A stretch of 64,000 nt of DNA from Tropicimonas_B omnivorans (GCF_031846565.1 NZ_JAVRHL010000003.1:620001-684000), one strand, 5' to 3'; shown: positions 1 to 9,035, numbered from the stretch's first letter. Numbers and translations are program-made. The notes: a model not told the origin generated them from the sequence alone.

Positions 1-786
1 CCGCGCGGCCTCGAGCGTGATCTCGCCGCGCAGGTGGGAGACGAGCTCCGGCGCGCCGATGGCGCGGTCGCCGGGGCGGGCCGGGTCATAGCCGCCGAGA
101 TTGGCCCGCGCCTCCTCCAGCGCCCCGCCGTCCAGCATCGCATCGAAGCGCCGCGCGAGGCGCGGGTTCAGCCAGTCGGTCGGAGCGTCGACCACGATCC
201 TCAGCGCCTCGCCGGACGGCAGGGGCGGGGCCGGCTGCTCCGCCTGCCATGCCGCAAGGCCGCGCCCCGTGGCGCGGAGCACCTCCCAGGCCCGTTGTAC
301 CCGAGCGCGGTTGGCCATGTCGGTCCTCGAACGGGTCTGCGCGTCGAGCCCCTCCGACAGCTCGGCGAGCGAGAGGCCGTCCGCTTCCGCCCGGACCTCC
401 GCCGGCACCTCCGGCACAGGCGCCAGCCCCTCCGTGAGCGCCATGAAGTAAAGCCCCGTCCCTCCGGTGAAGATCGGCCGCATGCCGCCGCGGAGAAGCT
501 CCTCCGCCTCCCGCAGCCAGTGTCCCGCCGAATAGGGCGCCTCCCGCGCCACATGTCCGTAGAGCGCATGGGGTACGCGGGCGAGGTCGCGAGGGCCCGG
601 CCGCGCCGTCAGGACGCTCCAGTGGGCATAGACCTGCAGCGCGTCTGCATTGACGATGACGCCGCCTGCCTCTTCCGCGATCCGCAGCGCGAGGGCGGAC
701 TTGCCGCTCGCCGTCGGCCCAGCGATGAGGACGGGACGATCCGGAGGGAGGGCGGCAAGCGCACGGGTTAGGGCAGGGTCAGTCAT
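1..786 (-). CDS. miaA: tRNA dimethylallyltransferase, 3' end cut by window
   Basis: MiaA transfers a dimethylallyl group to N6 of A37 in tRNAs that read codons starting with U. The minus frame opens at an ATG at 784-786 and stays open to base 1, giving 262 codons. The family is usually about 290-310 residues, so only a short C-terminal piece is missing. The N-terminus has the P-loop IAGPTASGKSALAL at about residues 20-33, followed by NADALQVY, where MiaA has its conserved substrate-binding aspartate. The last visible residues (GEITLEAAR) match the family's C-terminal helix. It is transcribed divergently from pyrH, with 66 bases between the two starts. Identity is secure from the motifs; the stop lies outside the window. 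Confidence 0.93.
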   Translation of the reverse strand, partial: MTDPALTRALAALPPDRPVLIAGPTASGKSALALRIAEEAGGVIVNADALQVYAHWSVLTARPGPRDLARVPHALYGHVAREAPYSAGHWLREAEELLRGGMRPIFTGGTGLYFMALTEGLAPVPEVPAEVRAEADGLSLAELSEGLDAQTRSRTDMANRARVQRAWEVLRATGRGLAAWQAEQPAPPLPSGEALRIVVDAPTDWLNPRLARRFDAMLDGGALEEARANLGGYDPARPGDRAIGAPELVSHLRGEITLEAAR

Positions 787-852
787 CTGAGCGGTTGAAG
801 CGGCGGAGCTTTCGGTGTTCAAGGGCCATCGCGGCAGAGCGAGGGATATTTC

Positions 853-1590
853 ATGCAGGTCAGTGGCGAAACTCCGGCGAAACCCTCCTACTCACGCGTT
901 CTGCTGAAGATCTCGGGCGAGGCGCTGATGGGCGACCAGGGCTACGGCCTGCATCCGCCGACAGTGCAGCGCATCGCCGCCGAGGTGAAGTCCGTCCACG
1001 ACATGGGCGTCGAGATCTGCATGGTGATCGGCGGCGGCAACATCTTCCGCGGCCTCCAGGGCTCCGCCCAGGGGATGGAACGCACCACCGCCGACTACAT
1101 GGGCATGCTCGCGACGGTGATGAACGCGCTGGCGATGCAATCCGCGCTCGAGGAGCTCGGCGTTTTCACCCGCGTCATCTCGGCGATCCCGATGGACCAG
1201 GTCTGCGAGCCGTACCTCCGCCGCCGCGCCGTGCGTCACCTCGAGAAGAAGCGGGTCTGCATCTTCGCCGCCGGCACCGGTAACCCCTACTTCACGACCG
1301 ACACGGCGGCCACGCTGCGCGCCAACGAGATGGCCTGCGAGGCGATCTTCAAGGGCACCAAGGTCGACGGCGTCTATGACAGCGATCCGATGCTGAACCC
1401 CGATGCCAAGCGCTACGAGACGGTGAGCTACGACGATTGCCTCGCCAAGCACCTCAAGGTGATGGACGCCTCCGCCATCGCGCTGGCGCGCGACAACGAT
1501 CTGCCAATCATCGTCTTCAGCCTCGACGAGCCAGGCGGTTTCCGCGGGATCCTCGCAGGGCAGGGCACCTATACCACCGTGAAGGACTGA
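853..1590 (+). CDS. pyrH: UMP kinase
   Basis: Hexameric bacterial UMP kinase, phosphorylating UMP to UDP in cytoplasmic pyrimidine synthesis. The 245 residues are the usual length. Amino acid kinase fold motifs are visible: LKISGEALMG near residue 17, the glycine-rich GGGNIFRG near residue 57, AGTGNPYFTTDTAA in the nucleotide-binding region, and KVDGVYDSDP in the C-terminal half. The family then usually has frr downstream, as here, but a 131-base gap with its own promoter-like element separates them. The start at 853 is the first in-frame ATG before the conserved core; about ten residues precede the first kinase strand, which is common in this order. Confidence 0.97.
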   Translation: MQVSGETPAKPSYSRVLLKISGEALMGDQGYGLHPPTVQRIAAEVKSVHDMGVEICMVIGGGNIFRGLQGSAQGMERTTADYMGMLATVMNALAMQSALEELGVFTRVISAIPMDQVCEPYLRRRAVRHLEKKRVCIFAAGTGNPYFTTDTAATLRANEMACEAIFKGTKVDGVYDSDPMLNPDAKRYETVSYDDCLAKHLKVMDASAIALARDNDLPIIVFSLDEPGGFRGILAGQGTYTTVKD

Positions 1591-1624
1591 GGCGGCGCAC
1601 CGGGGGGGGGAGATCCGCCTTCGG

Positions 1625-1658
1625 TTAATCCTCCCTTAAGGCTTGCGGACCTATACAT
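1625..1658 (+). promoter_or_regulatory. Candidate CtrA-activated promoter before frr
   Basis: TTAA at 1625-1628, seven bases, then TTAA at 1636-1639 is an exact match to the CtrA consensus TTAA-N7-TTAA. TATACAT at 1652-1658 sits where a -10 element would be if the CtrA box covers the -35 region, the known layout of CtrA-activated promoters in Caulobacter. Four-base TTAA is rare in this GC-rich window. CtrA itself is encoded at 24.8 kb. The function is inferred from sequence only. Confidence 0.5.
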
Positions 1659-1721
1659 CCGTGCGTGCTCCCGGTAGAACCTCCGCGCACAAGACAGCAT
1701 GTTTGCGAGGACGACGGTCAT

Positions 1722-2288
1722 ATGGCAGCGGAGTACGAAGAACCCGACATGGGCGACATCCAGCGCCGGATGGAGGGCGCGCTGACAGCGCTGAAGCACG
1801 AATTTCTTTCGCTCAGGACCGGACGCGCCTCCGCCTCGATGGTGGAGCCGGTGATGGTGGACGCTTACGGCACGTCCACCCCGATCAACCAGATCGGCAC
1901 GGTGAACGTGCCCGAGTCGCGGATGATCGCGATCAACATCTGGGACAAGTCGCTGGTGTCCAAGGCGGAGAAGGCGATCCGCGAGAGCGGTCTCGGGATC
2001 AACCCGGTGGTCGATGGAACGATCATCCGCCTGCCCATCCCGGAGCTGAACGAGGAGCGCCGGAGGGAACTCACGAAGGTCGCCTCGCAATATGCCGAGC
2101 ATGCCCGCGTCGCGGTGCGCAACGTGCGCCGGGACGGGATGGACGCCCTGAAAAAGGCAAAGTCCAACGGTATGCCCGAGGACGACCAGAAGATCTGGAC
2201 GGACGAGATTCAGGCGGCCACCGACAAGGGCATCGCCGCAGTCGACGCCGCGCTCGAGCACAAGCAGGCGGAGATCATGCAGGTCTGA
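1722..2288 (+). CDS. frr: Ribosome recycling factor
   Basis: RRF splits post-termination ribosomes together with EF-G. I chose ATG 1722 (188 residues, usual length 185-187), preceded by GAGG at 1707-1710. The frame is open further upstream to 1665, but that extension has no similarity to the family and would overlap the promoter-like element. The conserved N-terminal segment FLSLRTGRASASM and the RIPIPELNEERR-type segment (here RLPIPELNEERRRELTK) are present, as is the VRNVRRDG turn. It starts a run of envelope-related genes (uppS, cdsA, dxr, rseP), a common arrangement in alphaproteobacteria. Confidence 0.96.
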   Translation: MAAEYEEPDMGDIQRRMEGALTALKHEFLSLRTGRASASMVEPVMVDAYGTSTPINQIGTVNVPESRMIAINIWDKSLVSKAEKAIRESGLGINPVVDGTIIRLPIPELNEERRRELTKVASQYAEHARVAVRNVRRDGMDALKKAKSNGMPEDDQKIWTDEIQAATDKGIAAVDAALEHKQAEIMQV

Positions 2289-2341
2289 GGCTGTAGCTGG
2301 CCGCGCTGACGAGCAGGCGTGCGCAGGGGAGGAGACCGGTC

Positions 2342-3067
2342 ATGTCCGGCAAGGAGAGATTCCAGATCGTACCCGAGCATGTCGCCATCATCATGGACGG
2401 CAACGGCCGCTGGGCGACGTCCCGCGGCCGTCCGCGCATCTTCGGCCATCAGGCCGGCGCGCGCCGCGTCAGCGAGATCGTCGAGGCCTGCCCGGATCTC
2501 GGCGTCCGCTATCTGACGATCTTCGCCTTCTCCACCGAGAACTGGAAGCGCACCCAGGCCGAAGTCACCGGCCTCATGACGCTGTTCCGCCGGTACATCA
2601 CCAAGGAGGCGACGCGGCTCCTGACCAAGGGCGTCCGCGTGCGGTTCATCGGCGACCGGGTGCAACTCGATGCCAAGCTGGTCAAGCTGATGGACGATCT
2701 GGAAACCCTCACCAAGTCGAACGACCGGGTGCACCTCACCATCGCGCTGAACTACGGCGGACGGGACGAGGTCACGCGGGCGACGCAGCGCCTCGCCCAC
2801 GAGGTCGCGGCGGGGCGGCTGAAGCCGGAGGATGTCGGCGCCGAGACGCTGGCGCGCTTCCTCGATACGTGGCTTCTGCCGGATCCTGACCTGGTGATCC
2901 GAACGAGCGGAGAGGCCCGCATTTCCAATTTCCTTCTCTGGCAGAGCGCCTACGCCGAATACGAGTTCGTCGATACGCTCTGGCCCGATTTCACGGCCGA
3001 CTGCTTCGGCTCAGTGCTCGCAGGATACGGCTCGCGCGAACGCCGCTACGGAGCCGTTCGTGCCTGA
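2342..3067 (+). CDS. uppS: Isoprenyl transferase, undecaprenyl diphosphate synthase
   Basis: Cis-prenyltransferase that extends farnesyl diphosphate with isopentenyl units to C55 undecaprenyl diphosphate, the lipid carrier for peptidoglycan and polysaccharides. The 241 residues fit the family. HVAIIMDGNGRWA holds the catalytic aspartate (D19) and the diphosphate-binding residues; FGHQAGA, FAFSTENWKR and the C-terminal IRTSGEARISNFLLWQ are all family signatures. It lies 53 bases after frr and its last eight bases overlap cdsA, so the genes are very likely cotranscribed and translationally coupled. Downstream dxr supplies the isoprenoid precursors it uses. Confidence 0.97.
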   Translation: MSGKERFQIVPEHVAIIMDGNGRWATSRGRPRIFGHQAGARRVSEIVEACPDLGVRYLTIFAFSTENWKRTQAEVTGLMTLFRRYITKEATRLLTKGVRVRFIGDRVQLDAKLVKLMDDLETLTKSNDRVHLTIALNYGGRDEVTRATQRLAHEVAAGRLKPEDVGAETLARFLDTWLLPDPDLVIRTSGEARISNFLLWQSAYAEYEFVDTLWPDFTADCFGSVLAGYGSRERRYGAVRA

Positions 3068-3866
3068 TCCGAGTGCTGCAGCGACGTCGCGCTGGAACGA
3101 TCTGCGGGACCGGGCCGCCTCCTCCGCGGCGATGGTGGTGATCGGCATCTTCGCCGTGCATTTCGGCGGCGTATGGTTCCAGATGCTCACCGTCTTCGTC
3201 ACGGCGATCCTGATGTGGGAACTGGCGCGGATGATCCGCCCCGAGTCGATCGTCTTCTCGATGATGCTCGCCGCCGGCACCGCCAGCATCCTGTCGGGCC
3301 TTCTGGGGACGCACGAGCAGTGGTTCCTCCTTCTGATCTTCCTGCCTGCGATCCTCGGCACGTTTGCCATGTCCCGCGAGCGGCTGACGTTCTTCTGCTT
3401 CGCGGTGATGATCGTCGCGGCGGGATGGGGCCTCGTCAGCTTTCGCGACGAGTACGGGGGAATCTGGCTCTACTGGCTGATCCTCGTGGTGATCGCGACC
3501 GACGTGCTCGGCTACTTTGCCGGGAAGTCCATCGGCGGGCCGAAATTCTGGCCGCGTGTCAGTCCCAAGAAGACATGGTCCGGCACCGCCGCTGGCTGGA
3601 TCGGAGCGGGCCTCGTCGGTGCGCTCTTCCTGGTCTTCACCGATGCCGGGTGGGGCCTCGTCTGGGTGTCCATGCTGCTGTCGCTGGCCAGCCAGATGGG
3701 AGACATCGCCGAAAGCGCGCTCAAGCGGCGCATGGGGGTGAAGGACAGCTCGGCCCTGATTCCCGGTCATGGCGGCCTCTTCGACCGCTTCGACGGGCTC
3801 CTGGGCGCCGCCCTGTTCCTGCTCGTGATCGCCCTTTTCGTGGACATTCCCCGGGTCGATCTGTGA
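3060..3866 (+). CDS. cdsA: Phosphatidate cytidylyltransferase
   Basis: Integral membrane enzyme making CDP-diacylglycerol from phosphatidate and CTP, the branch point of phospholipid synthesis. The 268 residues hold several hydrophobic segments, and the C-terminal CTP-transferase signature is clear: SQMGDIAESALKRRMGVKDS followed by IPGHGGLFDRFDG, with the metal-binding aspartates. The start is GTG 3060, inside the end of uppS; its stop overlaps the GTG of dxr by four bases. This overlap chain argues for one transcript and tightly coupled translation. Confidence 0.96.
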   Translation: MPDPSAAATSRWNDLRDRAASSAAMVVIGIFAVHFGGVWFQMLTVFVTAILMWELARMIRPESIVFSMMLAAGTASILSGLLGTHEQWFLLLIFLPAILGTFAMSRERLTFFCFAVMIVAAGWGLVSFRDEYGGIWLYWLILVVIATDVLGYFAGKSIGGPKFWPRVSPKKTWSGTAAGWIGAGLVGALFLVFTDAGWGLVWVSMLLSLASQMGDIAESALKRRMGVKDSSALIPGHGGLFDRFDGLLGAALFLLVIALFVDIPRVDL

Positions 3867-5041
3867 AGCGCGTCAGCATTCTGGGCTCCACCGGTTCGAT
3901 CGGCCAATCGACGCTCTCGCTCATCGCGGGGCGGCCGGGAGAGTATGACGTCGTCGCGCTGACGGGCGGGCGGAACGTCGAGCTTCTGGCCCGCCAGGCG
4001 GCCGAGACGGGCGCGGCCATCGCGGTCACCTCGGAGCCTGACCTCCTCGACCAGCTCAGGGATGCACTCCCGGCGGGGATCGAGGCCGCGGCAGGGGCGG
4101 AGGCCATCGCGGAGGCGGCGGCCCGCCGGGCCGATTGGGTCATGTCCGCCATCGTCGGCGCCGCCGGTCTTGCGCCGGGCCTCGCCGCGATCGAGACGGG
4201 AACCACGCTGGCGCTTGCCAACAAGGAAACCCTCGTCGCCGCCGGTCCACTGGTCCTGTCCCGTGCCGCGGCATCGGGTGCTACCATCCTGCCCGTCGAC
4301 AGCGAGCATTCGGCGATCTTCCAAGCTCTCCGGGGCGAGGATCCCGCCGCCGTCGAGCGGGTCATCATCACGGCATCCGGCGGTGCGCTCAGGGACTGGC
4401 CGATGGAGCGTCTGGCGGAGGCGACGCCGGAAGAGGCAGGGCGGCATCCGAACTGGGCGATGGGAAACCGGATCACGGTGGACAGCGCGTCCATGTTCAA
4501 CAAGGCCCTGGAAGTCATAGAAGCGAAAGAGTTTTTCGGATTTTCACCGGATCGGATCGAGGTTCTGATCCATCACGAGAGTATCGTTCACGCCCTCGTC
4601 GGGTTCGTCGACGGCGGGGTGATGGCACATCTCGGGCCGCCGGACATGCGCCACGCCATCGGCCATGCGCTCGACTGGCCGGACCGCCGGGCGCTCCCCG
4701 TGGAGCGGCTCGATCTTGCGAAGATCGGCCAGCTGTCGTTCCGCCCTCCGGACGAGGCACGTTGGCCCGCGCTGCGTCTCGCCCGCGACGTCATGGCGCG
4801 CGGCGGGCTGACGGGGGCGGCGTTCAACGCGGCCAAGGAAGCCGCGCTCGATGCGTTTCTCGCGCGGCAGATGCGGTTCACCGACATGGCTCACATTGTC
4901 GAGACGGTGCTGGACGAGATGGACGCCAGCGGCGAAACCAGCGGCCGGGGAGACATCTCCCTCGGCGACGTCCTCGAAACCGACGCCGCCGCCCGTGCCA
5001 GAGCCCGGGGCGCTGCAACGCGCCTGAGCCAGACCGTCTGA
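3863..5041 (+). CDS. dxr: 1-deoxy-D-xylulose 5-phosphate reductoisomerase
   Basis: Second enzyme of the MEP isoprenoid pathway, converting DXP to MEP with NADPH. I chose GTG 3863, which overlaps the cdsA stop (GTGA); the frame is open far upstream but that part is a shadow of cdsA. The resulting 392 residues match the family. Signatures: GSTGSIGQST nucleotide-binding loop at the N-terminus, ALANKETLVAAG, the metal-binding VDSEHSAIFQ and MFNKALEVIEAKEFFG. With uppS and cdsA nearby, the block supplies lipid-carrier and membrane-lipid precursors. Confidence 0.97.
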   Translation: MKRVSILGSTGSIGQSTLSLIAGRPGEYDVVALTGGRNVELLARQAAETGAAIAVTSEPDLLDQLRDALPAGIEAAAGAEAIAEAAARRADWVMSAIVGAAGLAPGLAAIETGTTLALANKETLVAAGPLVLSRAAASGATILPVDSEHSAIFQALRGEDPAAVERVIITASGGALRDWPMERLAEATPEEAGRHPNWAMGNRITVDSASMFNKALEVIEAKEFFGFSPDRIEVLIHHESIVHALVGFVDGGVMAHLGPPDMRHAIGHALDWPDRRALPVERLDLAKIGQLSFRPPDEARWPALRLARDVMARGGLTGAAFNAAKEAALDAFLARQMRFTDMAHIVETVLDEMDASGETSGRGDISLGDVLETDAAARARARGAATRLSQTV

Positions 5042-5051
5042 GGAAAGTTTC

Positions 5052-6410
5052 ATGGACCTGACCGCCCTCCTGCCGTCATTCGGTGGCATCGCCTGGACGG
5101 CCATCGCCTTCGTGCTGGCGCTGTCGATCATCGTCTTCGTCCACGAGTTCGGTCACTACATCGTCGGCCGCTGGAGCGGGATTCACGCGGACGTCTTCTC
5201 CATCGGGTTCGGACCAGTGCTCTTCGGCCGGACGGACAGGCGCGGCACGTATTGGCAGATCGCCGCGCTGCCCTTCGGCGGCTACGTCAAGTTCAAGGGC
5301 GACGCGGATCCGGCCTCCGTGACGCGAGCGCCGGAGCCCGCCCCCGGAGGCACGAACGAGCAACTGCTGCGGCAGGAGATGCGCAGCACGATGCACGGCG
5401 CGCCGCTCTGGGCCCGCGCCGCGACCGTCGCTGCCGGGCCGATCTTCAACTTCATCCTGTCGATCCTCGTCTTCGCCGCGGTGATCCTCTACCAGGGTAC
5501 GCCGCGCGAACCGGCGACGATCCGTTCGCTGGTGCCGCTTCCCGCTGAGGTGCAGGGTCTGGAGGCTGGCGACGAGATCCTGTCCGTCGGCGGGCGGGAC
5601 GTGTCCACCCTCGGAGGGATCTACGAGGTTGCGGCCGAGCTGGACACCGAAGGCGCGACAACGCCCTACACCGTGCGTAGGGACGGCGGGGAGACCGCGG
5701 TCGAGGGTCCGTTCCCGTTCCCGCCAGTCGTCTCCACCGTGCAGCCGCAATCGGCGGCCTGGGATGCGGGGCTGAAGCCGGGAGACGTGATCGTCTCCGC
5801 GGACGGCACGCCGATTTCCTCCTTCCGCGATCTGCAGGAGATCGTGACGGTGAGCGAAGGCGCCGAGCTGGAGCTCGGGATCTGGCGTGCCGGAGAGACC
5901 TTCACGGCGGCCCTTGCGCCGCGCTCCGTTGACATGCCCGTGGCCGGCGGCGCATTCGAGACGCGCTGGCTTCTGGGGCTGACCGGAAGCCTCGCCTTCG
6001 AGCCCGTGACCGTGACGCCGAGCCCGTTCACAGCCGTCGGGCAGGGCGCGGAGCAGACGCTCTTCATCGTCCGGTCCTCCCTGTCCGGTCTGTGGCACAT
6101 GGTCACCGGCGCGATTTCCTCGTGCAACCTGCGCGGGCCGCTCGGGATCGCGGAGACGAGCGGCGCCGCGGCGAGCCAGGGGCCAAGCACGTTCATCTGG
6201 TTCATCGCGGTCCTCTCCACCGCCGTGGGTCTGCTGAACCTCTTCCCGATTCCCGTTCTCGATGGCGGCCACCTGGTGTTCTACGCCTACGAGGCCGTGG
6301 CGCGCCGCCCCCCCAGCGACCGGGCGCTTCGGGTCCTGATGGCGGGCGGTATGGCGCTGATGCTGGCGCTCATGATCTTCGCCCTGACCAACGACCTCTT
6401 CTGCCCCTGA
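5052..6410 (+). CDS. rseP: RIP metalloprotease RseP (site-2 protease)
   Basis: Membrane-embedded zinc protease that cleaves anti-sigma factors and signal peptide remnants within the membrane. HEFGH at residues 31-35 lies in the first membrane segment, and the third zinc ligand is in NLFPIPVLDGGH near residue 404. Two PDZ-like regions lie between (about 150-300), the second starting near VQPQSAAWDAGLKPGDVI. The 452 residues are typical for alphaproteobacteria. In relatives bamA and the lipid A genes usually follow; here murI follows instead. Confidence 0.95.
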   Translation: MDLTALLPSFGGIAWTAIAFVLALSIIVFVHEFGHYIVGRWSGIHADVFSIGFGPVLFGRTDRRGTYWQIAALPFGGYVKFKGDADPASVTRAPEPAPGGTNEQLLRQEMRSTMHGAPLWARAATVAAGPIFNFILSILVFAAVILYQGTPREPATIRSLVPLPAEVQGLEAGDEILSVGGRDVSTLGGIYEVAAELDTEGATTPYTVRRDGGETAVEGPFPFPPVVSTVQPQSAAWDAGLKPGDVIVSADGTPISSFRDLQEIVTVSEGAELELGIWRAGETFTAALAPRSVDMPVAGGAFETRWLLGLTGSLAFEPVTVTPSPFTAVGQGAEQTLFIVRSSLSGLWHMVTGAISSCNLRGPLGIAETSGAAASQGPSTFIWFIAVLSTAVGLLNLFPIPVLDGGHLVFYAYEAVARRPPSDRALRVLMAGGMALMLALMIFALTNDLFCP

Positions 6411-6534
6411 GACCCTGAGACCCTGAGAGCCTGTGGCGGTGCCGGATGGACTTTCCGGCGCGCCGGGCCTATGCGCGGAGGCGCAGCGCCCGGCGCCATT
6501 CGGGAGCGCCCGGCAGGGACGAGGAGAGCGAAAC

Positions 6535-7350
6535 ATGGCCGTCGGTATCTTCGATAGCGGCCTTGGCGGGCTGACGGTTCTGGGCTCCGTGACGCGGGCG
6601 ATGCCGGATCTGCCGGTGGTCTATCTCGGGGACAATGCGAATGCGCCCTACGGCACGCGCGACGCGGACGATATCTTTGCGCTCACCTGCCGGGGTGTGG
6701 AGCGCCTGTTCGAAGCCGGGTGCGACCTTGTCATCCTTGCCTGCAACACCGCTTCCGCCGCGGGCCTGCGGCGAATGCAGGAAAGCTGGGTTCCGGAGGG
6801 CAAGCGCGTCCTCGGCGTCTTCGTGCCCCTGATCGAGGCCCTGACCGAGCGACAATGGGGGGACAATTCGCCACCGCGCGAGGTCGGCGTGAACCATGTC
6901 GCGCTCTTCGCCACGCCCGCCACCGTCGCGTCCCGGGCCTTCCAGCGGGAGCTTGCCTTCCGCGCCATCGGCGTCGATGTCGAGGCGCAGGCTTGCGGCG
7001 GCGTGGTGGACGCGATTGAGGAGGGGGACATGATCCTGGCCGAGGCGCTCGTGCGCTCCCATGTCGACGCCCTGAAGCGCAAGATGCCGAAGCCCGGCGC
7101 CGCGGTTCTCGGCTGCACGCATTACCCGCTGGTGGAGCAGACCTTTGCCGAGGCGCTGGGGCCGGACGTCGCGGTCTATTCCCAGCCCGACCTCGTGGCG
7201 GCGAGCCTCAAGGACTACCTCGCGCGTCGGCCCGAGATGATCGGGCCGGGGCAGGAAAGCGCGTTCCTGACGACGGGCGATCCGTCCCGCGTCTCCTCCC
7301 GCGCGACCCAGTTCCTGCGCCGCCCGATCGCGTTCGACGCGGCGTTCTGA
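6535..7350 (+). CDS. murI: Glutamate racemase
   Basis: Supplies D-glutamate for peptidoglycan by racemising L-glutamate without cofactor. ATG 6535 is preceded by GAGGAGAGCG, a good ribosome site; the open frame reaches 6433 through GTG, but the added residues do not fit the family. The two catalytic cysteines are C70 in LACNTAS and C194 in GCTHYPLV, and the N-terminus has FDSGLGGLTV. Length 271 residues. A spacing of 124 bases after rseP and 65 before argC leaves operon membership open. Confidence 0.94.
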   Translation: MAVGIFDSGLGGLTVLGSVTRAMPDLPVVYLGDNANAPYGTRDADDIFALTCRGVERLFEAGCDLVILACNTASAAGLRRMQESWVPEGKRVLGVFVPLIEALTERQWGDNSPPREVGVNHVALFATPATVASRAFQRELAFRAIGVDVEAQACGGVVDAIEEGDMILAEALVRSHVDALKRKMPKPGAAVLGCTHYPLVEQTFAEALGPDVAVYSQPDLVAASLKDYLARRPEMIGPGQESAFLTTGDPSRVSSRATQFLRRPIAFDAAF

Positions 7351-7415
7351 CCGATTGCGGGGGTGCGCCCCCGCTTCCTACATATCCTTTCAAGATCACG
7401 CGGGAGCCTTGCCCC

Positions 7416-8444
7416 ATGACCAAGTCCGTCGCCATCCTCGGAGCGTCCGGCTATACCGGCGCCGAACTCGTGCGCCTGCTCGCCGGCCACCCGGAGATCG
7501 AGATCGCCGCGCTCTCGGCGGAGCGCAAGGCGGGGCTCGAGATGGCGGCCGTCTTCCCGCATCTGCGCCACATGCAGCTGCCGAGGCTGGCGCGGATCGA
7601 GGAGATCGATTTCACGGGGATCGACCTTTGCTTCTGTGCGCTGCCCCATGCGACGAGCCAGGAGGTCATTTCGGGGCTGCCGCGGGATCTGAAGATCGTG
7701 GATCTCTCCGCCGATTTCCGCCTGCGCGATCCGGCAGCCTACGAGCGCTGGTACGGGCGGCCGCATAGCGCGCCGGAGATGCAGAAGGAGGCCGTCTACG
7801 GGCTGACCGAGTTCTACCGCGAGGAGATCCGGGCCGCACGGCTGGTGGCGGGAACGGGCTGCAACGCGGCGACGGGGCTCTACTCGCTGCTGCCGCCCCT
7901 GATGGCCCAGGCGATCGATCCGGACGAGATCATCCTCGATCTGAAATGCGGCGTGTCTGGCGCCGGCCGCGCGCTGAAGGAGAACCTCCTGCACGCGGAG
8001 CTGTCCGAGGGCTGGCAGCCTTACGCGGTGGGCGGCGCGCACCGGCACCTGGGGGAGTTCGACCAGGAATTGTCCAAGGCGGCGGGGCAGGAGGTCTCAG
8101 TCCAGTTCACACCGCACCTGATCCCCGGCAACCGCGGCATCCTCGCCAGCGTCTATGTCCGGGGCGAGGCGCGGGACATCCACGCGGCGATGACGGCCAC
8201 CTACCGGGACGAGCCGTTCCTGACGGTCCTGCCGATGGGCGAGGTTCCCTCGACGCATCATGTCCGCGGCTCCAATCACGTTCATGTCGGTGTCGTGCAG
8301 GAGCGCCGCGGCGGGCGGGCGACGATCTACACCGTGCTCGACAACCTCGCGAAGGGCTCCTCGGGCCAAGCGCTTCAGAACGCCAACCTGATGCTCGGTC
8401 TCGAAGAAACGACCGGCCTCACCCTGGCGCCCGTTTTCCCCTAG
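7416..8444 (+). CDS. argC: N-acetyl-gamma-glutamyl-phosphate reductase
   Basis: Third step of arginine synthesis: NADPH reduction of N-acetylglutamyl phosphate to the semialdehyde. The 342 residues show the N-terminal Rossmann motif GASGYTGAELVRLL and the catalytic cysteine C149 in GTGCNAATG. LDNLAKGSSGQALQNANLM near the C-terminus is also characteristic of the long (type 1) ArgC family. It is followed by ccmE after 27 bases on the same strand, a close spacing that suggests cotranscription even though the pathways differ. Confidence 0.97.
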   Translation: MTKSVAILGASGYTGAELVRLLAGHPEIEIAALSAERKAGLEMAAVFPHLRHMQLPRLARIEEIDFTGIDLCFCALPHATSQEVISGLPRDLKIVDLSADFRLRDPAAYERWYGRPHSAPEMQKEAVYGLTEFYREEIRAARLVAGTGCNAATGLYSLLPPLMAQAIDPDEIILDLKCGVSGAGRALKENLLHAELSEGWQPYAVGGAHRHLGEFDQELSKAAGQEVSVQFTPHLIPGNRGILASVYVRGEARDIHAAMTATYRDEPFLTVLPMGEVPSTHHVRGSNHVHVGVVQERRGGRATIYTVLDNLAKGSSGQALQNANLMLGLEETTGLTLAPVFP

Positions 8445-8471
8445 ACTGATCTCACGCCTGAAGAGGGCCCG

Positions 8472-8915
8472 ATGCGCAGCCTGAAAAAGAAACGCCGGAT
8501 CCAGATCATCCTCGTCGCTGTCCTCGCGCTGGTCAGTGCGACGGTGCTCATCGGTGTTGCGATGAAGGACGGCATCAACTTCTTCCGCCCGCCCTCGGAG
8601 GTTCTGGCCGCAGAGCCGGGTCCGGACGAGACGTTCCGAATCGGCGGGCTGGTGGAGGAGGGGACGCTCGTTTCGCTCCCCGACGGCTCCATAATGTTCA
8701 ACGTGACGGACGGGGCAGGCTCCGTTCCGGTCACCTTCACCGGCGTTCCGCCCGACCTCTTCGCCGAGGGGCAGGGCATGATCGGCACCGGGCGTCTCGT
8801 CGCCGGCACGTTCGAGGCGAGCGAGATACTGGCTCGCCACGACGAGACCTACATGCCGGCCGAGGTCGTGGATGCTCTGAAGGATCAGGGCGTCTACCGC
8901 GAGCCCGAAAGCTGA
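8472..8915 (+). CDS. ccmE: Cytochrome c maturation heme chaperone CcmE
   Basis: Periplasmic, membrane-anchored chaperone that carries heme covalently and passes it to apocytochrome c via CcmF. The 147 residues start with basic residues and one membrane anchor (about 9-29), then an OB-fold domain. The heme-binding motif HxxxY is present as H123 and Y127 in ARHDETYMP. No other ccm gene is in the window; split ccm clusters with a separate ccmE are common in this order. A 120-base gap separates it from the lysis cassette. Confidence 0.96.
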   Translation: MRSLKKKRRIQIILVAVLALVSATVLIGVAMKDGINFFRPPSEVLAAEPGPDETFRIGGLVEEGTLVSLPDGSIMFNVTDGAGSVPVTFTGVPPDLFAEGQGMIGTGRLVAGTFEASEILARHDETYMPAEVVDALKDQGVYREPES

Positions 8916-9035
8916 CCGCAGTCGGCGCTCCCGCCTCCTCCTCCGCGCCCGGACCGCACGCCCTGACCGCCGGGCGTTAACCCTTTTCTCCCCACCCTGT
9001 GACCGATCAGCAGGCCTGGTGAGGGAGAGACGGGC

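Noticed and set aside
1602..1610. Run of G after pyrH as a slippage or quadruplex site
   Set aside because: It lies outside the coding frame after the stop, and only one run is present, too little for a quadruplex.
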